Shown: one piece after another, positions 1 to 8,287 of the stretch
Numbering within the stretch: the stretch's first letter is position 1
How the letters are laid out: each line of letters opens with the position of its first letter
DNA from: JANQPA01 sp964548175
Lineage (GTDB): Bacteria; Bacteroidota; Bacteroidia; Chitinophagales; Saprospiraceae
Assembly: GCA_964548175.1 (NCBI GenBank)
Contig: CAZJQS010000020.1
Span: 12,631 to 76,630 of the forward strand
Length of the DNA stretch: 64,000 bases
Direction of reading: 5' to 3'
Made by a program: the position numbers and the translations under genes
Notes under the pieces: model-generated
The model's database searches: none
What the model saw: only the letters and a program-made list of their open reading frames with translations
Told to the model about the DNA's origin: nothing

Positions 1-808
1 CGATGAGTTGATTGATGACCCCGGCTAATCCGGCAATGACCAGCGGAAAGGCATAAACGATTATTTTTCGGAGCACAGGTTTTGAACCGTGGGGCATTTC
101 TTCTTCCTCGTCGGAGGCTTCGTCCAGAGGCCGCAGGTCTTGCTGACTGACAAAAGTAATCCTGGCATACATCGGCAATAGGAACAGCAGAACCACGGCG
201 CTGGCGATCAGGTTCGAAAGAAAAATATACCCCACCCTGTTGGCTTCATTGTAAAAACCAGCTGGTCCGTCCCATCCCTTTTCGATCATCCAGGGGCAGA
301 CTTCAAGGAAAAAGAAAATAAAAAGGATATTGATGACAATCCCCAGGATCTTCAATACCGCAAAGCGGATAGGACGACTCTGCAGGCGAAGGCGTGCAAA
401 AGGAATGGCAGAGAGGGCATCAAAAGCAATGATAAAGATGATCCACTGGATGAACTCGGGATGTTCGGGGTATTCTATAAAGTTAGCGATCGGCTTAGCA
501 TTGAACAACATCAATGTCCCAAGTATTAAGGTAATACTGAGCACCACCAGGGACGTCAGGGAAAAGCTCGTATCCAGCTGTCCTTTTCGACTTCCGAAAC
601 GAAAAAAGGTAGTCTCCATACGGAAGGTAAGAATGACCAGCAGCCAGGCGGTATGCGTATACATCTCTGAAATGATCCCATAATCTGCCCGGGCGCTGAA
701 TTCACGGGTCAGATAGGGCGTTAGGATGACCCAGTTGAGCAATCGGCTCAAAATGCTGCTAATCCCGTAAATGGCCGTTTCTCCTGCAAGTTTCCTTAAT
801 ACGGACAT
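1..808 (-). CDS. Polysaccharide/lipid-linked oligosaccharide flippase (MATE/Wzx-like), 3' end outside window
   Basis: Translating the minus strand from the ATG at 808 gives an open frame of about 269 residues to the window edge, starting MSVLRKLAGETAIYGISSIL. This N-terminus is typical of Bacteroidota oligosaccharide flippases (polysaccharide biosynthesis / MviN-MATE superfamily), which move lipid-linked sugars across the inner membrane. Several hydrophobic segments are separated by short basic loops, and a charged loop with DEASDEEEE lies near residue 240. The C-terminal half is missing because the window starts here. A consensus-like -7 element lies 60 bp upstream. I am sure of the membrane-transporter class and less sure of the exact substrate. 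Confidence 0.8.
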   Translation of the reverse strand, partial: MSVLRKLAGETAIYGISSILSRLLNWVILTPYLTREFSARADYGIISEMYTHTAWLLVILTFRMETTFFRFGSRKGQLDTSFSLTSLVVLSITLILGTLMLFNAKPIANFIEYPEHPEFIQWIIFIIAFDALSAIPFARLRLQSRPIRFAVLKILGIVINILFIFFFLEVCPWMIEKGWDGPAGFYNEANRVGYIFLSNLIASAVVLLFLLPMYARITFVSQQDLRPLDEASDEEEEMPHGSKPVLRKIIVYAFPLVIAGLAGVINQLI

Positions 809-1124
809 ATGAAATTCAGCGTTTTTCAAAGAAGGATAAATGAAGCGAAATACCGTTTAACGGTAGCTCAAAATTAAACTATTTCCTCAACCCTACCGAT
901 TAAAGATGGTAAAGTAACGACTTTTGTTTATAACTTTTCTGAAAAGCAAAAAACTCCGGGATTCGCTTAATATCAAAAGATTAGTTGTTATTTTCGCGTA
1001 TTTAAAGTTAGCAGGATCGTTTGAAAAGCATGCTTGCCGCATAATCCTGCTCTCAAATATGGCTTTACTGCAACTCAGAAAAGCATATTTAGTACAAGTT
1101 GGGCATATAAGTAAAATTTAATAT
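809..1124. other. Divergent intergenic region, flippase / M42 peptidase
   Basis: This 316-bp stretch lies between two divergent genes. It holds the presumed flippase promoter and a short palindrome (separate entry). A 65-codon plus-strand frame from 924 has no recognisable family and ends just before the peptidase start, so I treat it as non-coding. I see no clear consensus promoter for the M42 gene; a TATTTTCG at 989-996 is the nearest match. Confidence 0.5.
851..876 (-). promoter_or_regulatory. -7 element with adjacent palindromic operator candidate (flippase)
   Basis: On the minus strand TAATTTTG (869-876) matches the Bacteroidota -7 consensus TAnnTTTG. Just downstream, at the expected transcription start, lies TACCGTTTAACGGTA (851-865), a perfect 7-bp inverted repeat around one base. 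No good -33 TTG is seen at normal spacing. A repressor site overlapping the start is an inference from position. Confidence 0.4.
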
Positions 1125-2225
1125 ATGATTAATATTGCACTCCTAAAGAATATTTGTGAAACGCCAGGGGCCCCTGGGTTTGAACAGCGCATCCGCCAAC
1201 TCGTCATCGAGGAGGTCCAGCCGCTGGTTGATGAGCTCTCCGTAGACAATATGGGAAACGTCATCGCCGTCAAAAAAGGTAAGTCGTCCAAAAAAGTAAT
1301 GATCGCAGCTCACATGGATGAAATCAGCTTTATCGTGACCCACATTGAGGACGAAGGCTTTCTTCGCTTCCACCCCCTTGGGGGCTTCGACCCCAAAACG
1401 CTTACCTCGCAGCGTGTGATCGTTCATGGGAAAAAAGACATAATGGGAGTGATGGGGTCTAAACCGATCCACCTGATGAAACCGGAGGAACGCAACAAAA
1501 CTGTTCCCATCAATGAGTATTATATTGATCTGGGCCTCGATAAAGAGGAAGTGAAAAAGATCGTATCGGTCGGTGATCCGGTTACGCGTAAAGGAGACCT
1601 CATGGAAATGGGTGACTGTGTAAATGGTAAATCCCTGGACAATCGCGTTTCTGTTTTTATTTTGATCGAGACGCTCCGAAAGTTGAAAGACGAGGAAGTT
1701 CCTTTTGATGTATATGGGGTATTCACCGTACAGGAAGAGGTAGGCCTGAGGGGCGCCATTTCTTCTGCCCACCTTATCGATCCGGATTTTGGATTTGGGC
1801 TGGATGTGACCATTGCTTTTGACGTGCCGGGCGCACAGGCTCATGAGATGGTCACCCGACTGGGAAAGGGCACGGCTATTAAGATTATGGACGGCTCTGT
1901 CATTTCAGACTACCGCATGGTGAACTACCTGACCCAGCTCGCAGAAAAGCATAACATTAACGCCCAAAAGGAAATTCTCCCGGCAGGAGGCACCGATACC
2001 GCCGGCGTTCAGCGCTATGGCAAAAAGGGGGCGATCTCCGGAGCGATCTCCATACCCTTGCGTCACATCCACCAAACCATTGAAATGGCCCATAAAAAGG
2101 ATATTCAGGAAAGCATAGACCTGCTTACCGCCGCCCTGCAAAACCTGGATCAGTACAATTGGGGATTTGACTATGCGCCACCTGCCAATCATAAAGAAGA
2201 AGACGAAGATGACCTGTTTTCATGA
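1125..2225 (+). CDS. M42 family metallopeptidase (dinuclear zinc aminopeptidase)
   Basis: 366 residues, the usual length for M42 (TET-type) aminopeptidases, which trim peptides in the cytosol as large oligomers. The co-catalytic metal site is complete: H63 and D65 in AAHMDE, bridging D172 in LDNRVS, catalytic E204 and ligand E205 in QEEVGLRGA, D227 in GLDVT, and H316 in RHIHQTIE. The substrate loop GGTDTAG follows at 288-294. No signal peptide is present. The C-terminus carries an acidic tail (KEEDEDD). Endoglucanase (FrvX/CelM) annotations of this family are historical; peptidase activity is the family knowledge. The start is the ATG at 1125. Confidence 0.93.
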   Translation: MINIALLKNICETPGAPGFEQRIRQLVIEEVQPLVDELSVDNMGNVIAVKKGKSSKKVMIAAHMDEISFIVTHIEDEGFLRFHPLGGFDPKTLTSQRVIVHGKKDIMGVMGSKPIHLMKPEERNKTVPINEYYIDLGLDKEEVKKIVSVGDPVTRKGDLMEMGDCVNGKSLDNRVSVFILIETLRKLKDEEVPFDVYGVFTVQEEVGLRGAISSAHLIDPDFGFGLDVTIAFDVPGAQAHEMVTRLGKGTAIKIMDGSVISDYRMVNYLTQLAEKHNINAQKEILPAGGTDTAGVQRYGKKGAISGAISIPLRHIHQTIEMAHKKDIQESIDLLTAALQNLDQYNWGFDYAPPANHKEEDEDDLFS

Positions 2226-2270
2226 ACGTTTAGGCAGTAGGACTGTTCCATAAACGAAAGTAACTTACAA

Positions 2271-2300
2271 GGCTTGCGCTTTTGTTGCAAGCTGAGTTTT
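2271..2300 (+). terminator. Weak hairpin after the M42 gene
   Basis: GCTTGC (2272-2277) pairs with GCAAGC (2287-2292) around a 9-nt loop, followed shortly by a run of T. It lies 46 bp after the M42 stop codon and before the pterin dehydratase gene. It is a weak intrinsic terminator or attenuator candidate. Confidence 0.35.
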
Positions 2301-2334
2301 TCGGCAACAGTTGTTTTGTCCAAAACCTATTATC

Positions 2335-2580
2335 ATGATGTGGAAAGAAAAAAATAATCAATTAACGGCTCAATTCGAGTTTGATGATTTCATCCAGGCT
2401 TTTTCCTTTATGACGGAAGTGGCTTTTCATGCCGAAAAAGCCAACCATCATCCCGACTGGAATAACGTTTACAACAAAGTTACCATTCACTTAAGCACTC
2501 ACGACGCCGGTGACGTAGTAACCGAAAAAGACCGCAGCCTGGCCAAAGCCATCGATCAGGTTTATGAGAAATATAAATAA
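2335..2580 (+). CDS. phhB: 4a-hydroxytetrahydrobiopterin dehydratase (pterin-4a-carbinolamine dehydratase)
   Basis: A compact protein of 81 residues from the ATG at 2335 (an in-frame start at 2311 adds eight residues without family similarity). It dehydrates 4a-hydroxytetrahydrobiopterin, recycling the pterin cofactor of aromatic amino-acid hydroxylases. The family signature is intact: an N-terminal W-x-n-L segment, FxFDDFxxAFxFM, the catalytic NHHPDW, and the C-terminal STHDAGD followed by KDRSLAKAID. No aromatic hydroxylase gene is adjacent, so the partner is elsewhere or the protein has another role. The family call is firm; the exact start is less so. Confidence 0.9.
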   Translation: MMWKEKNNQLTAQFEFDDFIQAFSFMTEVAFHAEKANHHPDWNNVYNKVTIHLSTHDAGDVVTEKDRSLAKAIDQVYEKYK

Positions 2581-2628
2581 AGTGGAAACGGCTGGCGGAG
2601 CCCGTCATTTGTGCTTTCTAAACTTCTT

Positions 2629-3462
2629 ATGAATCCTAACGCCATCAATTTTTCTTTTGGCCTTTTTCTGATGACCGGCAGCCTTTCTTTTCTGGTCAAC
2701 GCCTTTTGGGGGCTCTGGGCAAAGTGGCCGGTGCTGTATCTGTTTCCTGCGGCTTTGCTGGGATTGGTTTTACTACTTCATGCGTGGCATCATCTGGGGT
2801 TTTACCGAACCCTTTTGTTTTTTATGATCAGCGGTTCTATCGTGCTTATTGCGGAGAATCTTGCTATTTGGTGGCAACCCTTTGGCCGCTACGAATTTCA
2901 CCTGGATAGCCCCTGGAGTATTGGAGAAGTTCCGCTTTTGGTATTGACTGCCTGGGGGTTTTTCATTTACACCGGATATGCAGTGAGTAACGGCTGGTTG
3001 TGGGCAGCGGGAAAAGAGAAACCTTCCCGGCATGCTGCGGGCAAAGGATATTTACTCGCAGGACTGGTTCTGTCAGATGCCTTTCTGATCACTGCCATCG
3101 ACCTGATGCTGGATCCGGTACAGCAATTTGAAAAAAACTGGACCTGGATAGATGGAGGCTCTTTTTTCGGTACGCCGGTGGGGAATTATCTGGGTTGGCT
3201 AGCTGTGGTGGGAACGTCCTCCTTCCTTTTCCGGATCGTAGAATACCGCAAACCCGATCATAAAGAGCCGGTAAAACCCTTGTTTGCCCTTCCCGTACTG
3301 ATCTATTTGCTGTTGGCCTTTTTTTACTTGTACGCCGCTTACAAATATTTCGGCTGGCCCCTGCTCTGGATAGGATTGGTAAGCACTTTACCTTTGCCTT
3401 TAATTATCCTGATTATGGGTTCATATAAAAAGTCAGCTTTTTATTCAAGCCCAACAAAATGA
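2629..3462 (+). CDS. CruF-like carotenoid biosynthesis protein (DUF422 family)
   Basis: A polytopic membrane protein of 277 residues from the ATG at 2629; a GTG at 2611 would add six. About seven to eight hydrophobic helices are visible. The pattern F-G-R-Y-E-F near residue 90, followed by G-E-V-P, then D-L-M-L-D-P-V and W-x-W-I-D-G-G-S-F-F-G-T-P-x-G-N-Y-L-G-W, fits PF04240 (CruF/CrtF-like carotenoid 1',2'-hydratase, bisanhydrobacterioruberin hydratase family). Members hydrate the end group of acyclic or monocyclic carotenoids, as in myxol or saproxanthin synthesis. No other carotenoid gene is adjacent; a CrtA-like gene lies 18 kb away. The function is inferred from the family. Confidence 0.72.
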   Translation: MNPNAINFSFGLFLMTGSLSFLVNAFWGLWAKWPVLYLFPAALLGLVLLLHAWHHLGFYRTLLFFMISGSIVLIAENLAIWWQPFGRYEFHLDSPWSIGEVPLLVLTAWGFFIYTGYAVSNGWLWAAGKEKPSRHAAGKGYLLAGLVLSDAFLITAIDLMLDPVQQFEKNWTWIDGGSFFGTPVGNYLGWLAVVGTSSFLFRIVEYRKPDHKEPVKPLFALPVLIYLLLAFFYLYAAYKYFGWPLLWIGLVSTLPLPLIILIMGSYKKSAFYSSPTK

Positions 3463-3571
3463 CTTTTTATCCATTGGACATTATTATTCTACCCAAATGG
3501 AACCCCTGTCGGGGTTTTCGGTACTGAATAATTGACCTTACCCAGGGCAATGCTCTGCTGGATATGGTCAG

Positions 3572-5464
3572 TTAATAAGCTCTTATATCCTTTTTCTCCA
3601 TATAGTTCATAAAAGCTCTGTTAACGACGCGATTGCCGCCGGGAGTCGGATAATTACCCGAAAAATACCAGTCGCCGTTATTGTTCGGGCAGGCATTTCT
3701 CAGCCCTTCGATGGTTTGATATATGACGTCTACTTCGGGGATAATGTCTTTAGGTGTGATGATCTCGCTAATCTTCTGGGAAACTTCTTCATAGGAAAAC
3801 TGATCATACAGTGCTGCAACTTCGTTGTTGATCTCTTCCTTGGGTTTGTCCTTTTGCGCCAGACAACGTTCATAAGCTTCTTCCAACAAATACTCCCTGT
3901 TATGTTCTTCCAGTAAAGCGACGAGGGCTCTGAAAGCCACAAATTCTTTCATTTTCGACATATCGATGCCGTAGCAATCCGGGAAACGTATTTGCGGCGC
4001 TGAAGAGACAATAATGATCTTTTTAGGCTTCAACCTGGAAACGATCTGAAGGATGCTGTCCCTGAGTGTGGTGCCGCGCACGATGGAGTCATCCAGCAAT
4101 ACAAGCGTATCGACATTATCCTTGACGATTCCGTAAGTCACATCATAAACATAGGAAACCAGTTTTCCCCGCGAGGTGGTGTCGGCGATAAAAGTACGTT
4201 GTCTGAGGTCTTTGACCACCAACTTTTCTATCCTTGCTTTCATGGTAAGGATCTTCTCTAGTTCCTGATCGTTTATCTGATCGCCCATTTCCAGAATCTT
4301 TTTCTTTTTGATCTCATTCAAGCGATCGTTTAGGCCTTCCGTCAAACCGAAAAAGGCCGATTCAGCGGTGTTAGGAACGAAAGAAAAAACGGTGTTCTCA
4401 AAGTCGTAGTCAACAGCTCTAAGGACAACGTCTACGAGCTGATAACCGAGCTTTTTCCTTTCGAGGTAAATATCCCGGTCGGTGCCTCTGGAAAAATAGA
4501 TGCGCTCGAAGGAGCAGGCCTTGCGTTCCAGTTGTTCGATAAAAGGTTCTTCCGAGATGATGCCGTTATGCTTAATAACGAGGGCATGGCCTCGTTTCAG
4601 TTCTTTGACTTTATTGATGTTGACGTCAAAGGCTGTTTGAATAGCCGGGCGTTCGGAGGCGACGACGGCCACCTCTTCATCATAATAGTAAAAAGCCGGA
4701 CGAATGCCGGAGGGATCCCTGATAACGAAAGCGTCACCATGACCGATGAGGCCTGCCATGACGTATCCGCCGTCGAATCTGCGGCTGGCTCTTTTAAGCA
4801 GCCGGTGAACATCGAGTCCATCGAAGATCAGCTGATTGATCTCCCGGTTGGAATAGCCGTCGGGTTTAAACCAGGTATGCAGGCGCTGGACTTCATCATC
4901 GAGGAAGTGACCCAGTTTTTCAAGAACGGTAACGGTGTCGGATTTTTCTTTAGGATACTGGCCAAGTTCCACCAATTCGTCGAACAACTCGTCGACGTTG
5001 GTGAGGTTAAAATTACCGGCCAGGATGAGGTTTCGGCTGATCCAGTTGTTTTGGCGCAGGAAGGGGTGGCAGGTTTCAATGGTATTATCTCCATGCGTTC
5101 CGTAGCGCAGGTGGCCGAGGAGCAATTCGCCGGTATAAGGTTTGTTGGCCTTTAGCCAGGCGGGGTCTTCCAGTTTGTCGGCGGGAACGTCAACAAAGTG
5201 GAGTTGGATCTTTGCAAAAAGGTCATCGAGGTAATTGGGAGCATTGCTTCTTTTTCGGCTGATGTACCGGCTGCCTGGATCGCAATCCAGTTTGATGGTG
5301 GCCAGGCCGGCCCCATCCTGCCCGCGGTTGCGCTGTTTTTGCATCAGCAATTGGATTTTCTGGAGGCCATACAAGGCATTTCCGTACTTCTCCTGATAAT
5401 ACTCCAAAGGTTTGAGCAGGCGCACCAAAGCAATGCCACACTCGTGTTTTATAAAGTCGCTCAT
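3572..5464 (-). CDS. PurF-like amidophosphoribosyltransferase, long Bacteroidota form
   Basis: 630 residues, longer than classical PurF (about 470-510). The N-terminal Ntn glutaminase has its nucleophile as C9 after a short propeptide-like MSDFIKHE, followed by RNRGQDGAG (46-54) and GHLRYGTHG (117-125). The phosphoribosyltransferase half has SGIRPAFYYYD near 252-262, an SFERIYFSRGTDR segment at 318-330, and the PRPP loop LLDDSIVRGTT (456-466). The reaction would be PRPP plus glutamine to phosphoribosylamine, the first step of purine synthesis. About 100 extra residues at the C-terminus and inserts near 160-220 separate it from canonical PurF. Bacteroidota often carry this form beside a standard PurF, so it may be a paralogue with a modified role. 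Confidence 0.85.
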   Translation of the reverse strand: MSDFIKHECGIALVRLLKPLEYYQEKYGNALYGLQKIQLLMQKQRNRGQDGAGLATIKLDCDPGSRYISRKRSNAPNYLDDLFAKIQLHFVDVPADKLEDPAWLKANKPYTGELLLGHLRYGTHGDNTIETCHPFLRQNNWISRNLILAGNFNLTNVDELFDELVELGQYPKEKSDTVTVLEKLGHFLDDEVQRLHTWFKPDGYSNREINQLIFDGLDVHRLLKRASRRFDGGYVMAGLIGHGDAFVIRDPSGIRPAFYYYDEEVAVVASERPAIQTAFDVNINKVKELKRGHALVIKHNGIISEEPFIEQLERKACSFERIYFSRGTDRDIYLERKKLGYQLVDVVLRAVDYDFENTVFSFVPNTAESAFFGLTEGLNDRLNEIKKKKILEMGDQINDQELEKILTMKARIEKLVVKDLRQRTFIADTTSRGKLVSYVYDVTYGIVKDNVDTLVLLDDSIVRGTTLRDSILQIVSRLKPKKIIIVSSAPQIRFPDCYGIDMSKMKEFVAFRALVALLEEHNREYLLEEAYERCLAQKDKPKEEINNEVAALYDQFSYEEVSQKISEIITPKDIIPEVDVIYQTIEGLRNACPNNNGDWYFSGNYPTPGGNRVVNRAFMNYMEKKDIRAY

Positions 5465-5836
5465 GGCTTTTTATTAATTTTGAACGATTGGACACGTTTG
5501 CGTTAACTTTGTCCACGCATTAATTACCGTCTCCGGTTTAAAGAATCAAAATTAACAGTATTGTACATCACATACAATTGAAATAATAACTTAGTTGCTT
5601 TTTTAGCCGAAACGCCAAAAAGGATATTTTAAACATCTTTACTTTAAAATTAGATCTGTTAATTTTCAGGTAGGTTAAAAGGGGACGAATTGAATTTTCT
5701 TGACCGAACAATTATTTTATTTGTAAAATAAAAAATGTAACTTATCTAATCGAAATAACATTTTGTAGTGTTATATTCCAACAAACGGTTAATTAACACT
5801 TAAACGTGCTCAGATTCTTGTTCAATTATTCAATAT
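5465..5836. other. AT-rich divergent intergenic region, purF-like / small membrane protein
   Basis: A 372-bp non-coding stretch. It contains the minus-strand promoter of the PurF-like gene (separate entry), an 8-bp perfect hairpin TTATTTTA/TAAAATAA at 5712-5731, and a plus-strand TAACTTTG at 5504-5511 that resembles a -7 box. No RNA gene is recognisable. Confidence 0.5.
5547..5577 (-). promoter_or_regulatory. Bacteroidota-type promoter of the PurF-like gene
   Basis: On the minus strand TTG (5575-5577), exactly 20 nt, then TAATTTTG (5547-5554) match the -33 and -7 consensus. The expected start of transcription is near 5540, giving a leader of about 75 nt. Confidence 0.55.
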
Positions 5837-6154
5837 ATGGCATTATTAAAATTTTTTAAAGTACCCAAACATCAGCAATTCAATTATAAACCTCGATATT
5901 GGGATCCCAAGAAAGAAGAACTGGATGAGCGCATAGAGCGCATCCATGAGATGAAAAACAGAGGTGTTGAAGCGAGCAAAGCGCGTATATCCGGAAGCTT
6001 TCGCAAAGGGTTTAAGGGAGATATGCAATACCGCCGCTCACAAGTTAGGCGTTCCAATATGTTGCTCTTTTTCATCATCGCCGTACTGATTTTTATTAGT
6101 TATCTCTTTATTAAAGACCTGACCCCTGAGATCGTTAATACCTTCGAACAATAA
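5837..6154 (+). CDS. Small single-pass membrane protein of unknown function
   Basis: 105 residues. The first 73 are hydrophilic and strongly basic, with a helical stretch DERIERIHEMKNRG and a KGFKGDMQYRRSQVRR segment just before the membrane. One transmembrane helix spans about 75-93 (LLFFIIAVLIFISYLFI) and is followed by a 12-residue tail. By the positive-inside rule the N-terminal part should be cytoplasmic. It lies directly upstream of mutL in the same direction. I recognise no named domain. The residue composition looks like a genuine conserved small protein, but no function can be assigned. Confidence 0.7.
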   Translation: MALLKFFKVPKHQQFNYKPRYWDPKKEELDERIERIHEMKNRGVEASKARISGSFRKGFKGDMQYRRSQVRRSNMLLFFIIAVLIFISYLFIKDLTPEIVNTFEQ

Positions 6155-6272
6155 TATTTCGAGGATGAGGTAAAAGCCTTTGAGGACATGGGAAATCGAA
6201 AAAAGAACTTCCATACCTCCTCAAGCGCTTATTACCCAGCCTCAATTAAAAAATAAAAAGCTAGCAACTACT

Positions 6273-8159
6273 ATGGCTGATATCATTCAGCTGCTTCCCG
6301 ATGCTATCGCTAATCAGATAGCAGCAGGGGAAGTTGTCCAACGCCCGGCATCAATAGTTAAGGAGTTGATGGAAAATTCGATCGACGCCGGCAGCACCCG
6401 AATTCAACTGATCGTAAAAGATTCCGGCAGCTCGCTGATCCAAGTGATCGATAACGGCTGCGGTATGTCTGAAACCGATGCCCGCATGTCTTTCGAACGT
6501 CATGCAACATCCAAAATCAGGAAGGCCAATGACCTTTACGCCATTCGAACCATGGGCTTCCGTGGAGAAGCACTCGCTTCTATCGCCGCTATCGCCCAGG
6601 TGGAAATGCGGACACGCAGGAAAATTGACGAACTGGGCGTTCGACTCCTGGTAGAGGGGTCGGAGCTGAAGACCCAGGAACCTTGCCAGCAAACCCATTC
6701 GGGAACCAGCATCGCTGTGAAAAACATCTTCTTCAACACGCCGGCCCGGCGGAGCTTCCTGAAAAGCCGATCGGTGGAAATGAAACATATCATCGATGAA
6801 TTTCAGCGCATCGCCATCGCCAACCCAGATGTCTTCTTCTCCCTTCATCACAACGACTCCGAAATATACCACCTCCAGCCAGGCAATCTGCGACAGCGAG
6901 TGACCACACTTTTAGGCGTCAACAGCAATAAAAAGCTGATCCCGGTGCATGAAGACACAGATGTGATGAAAATCGAAGGTTTTGTCGGCAAACCGGAATA
7001 CGCTAAAAAAACGAAAGGCGACCAGTTTTTTTTCATCAACAAGCGCTTCATCAAAAGCCCTTACCTTAATCATGCCGTTCTGGGGGCGTACGAAAATTTG
7101 TTGCCCCAGGATAATTACCCGCTGTACATTATTTTTATTGATGTGGATCCTAAAATGATCGATATTAACGTTCATCCTACCAAACAGGAAATAAAATTTG
7201 ATGATGAGAAGCTGGTGTACAATTACCTCAAGGTAGCGGTCCGTCATGCACTGGGGCAAGCTACGCCCACCCTGGATTTTGACCAGGAAGTCAGCTTCAA
7301 CATCCGCCCCCATCGGCCCGAGGAAAGGTCAACCCCCCGGGATATGTCTATCCGTTCTTTTCAAACAATGCAACCGGAAAAAGAGGACAGGTCCAGAACA
7401 AAGCCTTTTTCAAAAGAAGAAAAACAGCAGTTGAGTAGTTGGGAAGAGTTGTACGCCATCATGCAGGCGGAAACGGATGAGACGGATAGCACTGCTCAAA
7501 ATGTTCAGGGCAATACGCTAACCCTGGAAAGTAATTGGAGTGATGTTCCCGGGGATGAGGGCTCGACGTCTGGAAAAGCACAAGAAAAAACTTATAAAGC
7601 ACCCTATCAGGTCCATAATATGTACATCGTCAGCCAAATTAAGTCGGGCTTTCTCCTGATCGATCAGCAGGCAGCACACGAACGGATCTTGTATGAACAA
7701 TACCTGACGCTGTTGAAAAAGCAAACTTCAACTACTCAGCATCAGCTTTTTCCTCAAACCTTCGATCTTTCGCCTGCAGATGCACTGCTTTTCGAAGATT
7801 TGTTGCCTCAATTGGCTATACTTGGTTTTGATATCCAGCCTCTGGGAAATGCATCATACGCTATCAATGGAGTGCCGGCGGAAATGACCGATGACAACAT
7901 AGATAATAGAAAGGTGCTCGAAAACCTGATGGAACAATACAAAAACAACCTGAAACTCGACATTGGCCTGCACGAAAACCTGGCGCATTCCCTGGCTAAA
8001 AGCGCCGCCATCCGAAAAGGAGAAAGCCTGAGTACGCAAGCCATGCAGGAAATGATCGACCGGCTCTTCGCCTGCGAGGCGCCCTTTAAAAGCCCTTCCG
8101 GGAAAAAGTGTTTTCTGACCTTTGAATTAGAAGAGCTGGCCAAACGATTTGAGCATTAA
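6273..8159 (+). CDS. mutL: DNA mismatch repair protein MutL
   Basis: 628 residues from the ATG at 6273, giving the canonical start MADIIQLLP; a TTG at 6180 in frame would add an unrelated leader. The GHKL ATPase motifs are complete: ELMENSIDAG, DNGCGM, TMGFRGEALASI and a GTSIAVKNIFFNTPAR segment. A variable linker (about 360-440) leads to the C-terminal dimerisation domain. In that domain the endonuclease motif DQHA(x)2E(x)4E appears as DQQAAHERILYE from D464, the ACxxAIR motif as AKSAAIR at 575-581, and CPHGRP as SPSGKK at 607-612. MutL links MutS mismatch recognition to strand removal; whether this one nicks DNA itself is doubtful. Terminal AKRF near the C-end is conserved. Confidence 0.95.
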   Translation: MADIIQLLPDAIANQIAAGEVVQRPASIVKELMENSIDAGSTRIQLIVKDSGSSLIQVIDNGCGMSETDARMSFERHATSKIRKANDLYAIRTMGFRGEALASIAAIAQVEMRTRRKIDELGVRLLVEGSELKTQEPCQQTHSGTSIAVKNIFFNTPARRSFLKSRSVEMKHIIDEFQRIAIANPDVFFSLHHNDSEIYHLQPGNLRQRVTTLLGVNSNKKLIPVHEDTDVMKIEGFVGKPEYAKKTKGDQFFFINKRFIKSPYLNHAVLGAYENLLPQDNYPLYIIFIDVDPKMIDINVHPTKQEIKFDDEKLVYNYLKVAVRHALGQATPTLDFDQEVSFNIRPHRPEERSTPRDMSIRSFQTMQPEKEDRSRTKPFSKEEKQQLSSWEELYAIMQAETDETDSTAQNVQGNTLTLESNWSDVPGDEGSTSGKAQEKTYKAPYQVHNMYIVSQIKSGFLLIDQQAAHERILYEQYLTLLKKQTSTTQHQLFPQTFDLSPADALLFEDLLPQLAILGFDIQPLGNASYAINGVPAEMTDDNIDNRKVLENLMEQYKNNLKLDIGLHENLAHSLAKSAAIRKGESLSTQAMQEMIDRLFACEAPFKSPSGKKCFLTFELEELAKRFEH

Positions 8160-8200
8160 CTTGTTTAATTTAGGATTTTACCGATAAGATTAAAGATTTT

Positions 8201-8263
8201 GAAGTTGTCTGAAAAGAGATTTCGCAGGCTCGCCAGCCCGCAAAAGGTGTTTTTTGACGGCTT
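8201..8263 (+). repeat. Degenerate copy of dispersed GAAGTTGT intergenic repeat
   Basis: The segment begins GAAGTTGTCTGAAAAG and continues with a GCCCGCAAAAGG-T6 stretch. It resembles the start of the longer element at 11250-11432 (GAAGTTGTTTAAAG, then GCTGCAAAAACG). It lies about 40 bp after the mutL stop, the same relative place as the other copies. Similarity was judged by eye. Confidence 0.35.
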
Positions 8264-8287
8264 CAAAGCCTCCAAACATCCATTATC

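Noticed and set aside
924..1121. 65-codon plus-strand frame before the M42 gene
   Set aside because: No signal, domain or promoter; AT-rich spacer sequence.
4532..5155. 207-codon plus-strand frame inside the PurF-like gene
   Set aside because: Antisense shadow of a well-supported gene; no recognisable domain.
5480..5511. Plus-strand TTG-N21-TAACTTTG promoter-like sequence
   Set aside because: Lies within the leader of the divergent PurF-like gene, and the nearest plus-strand gene begins more than 300 bp away.
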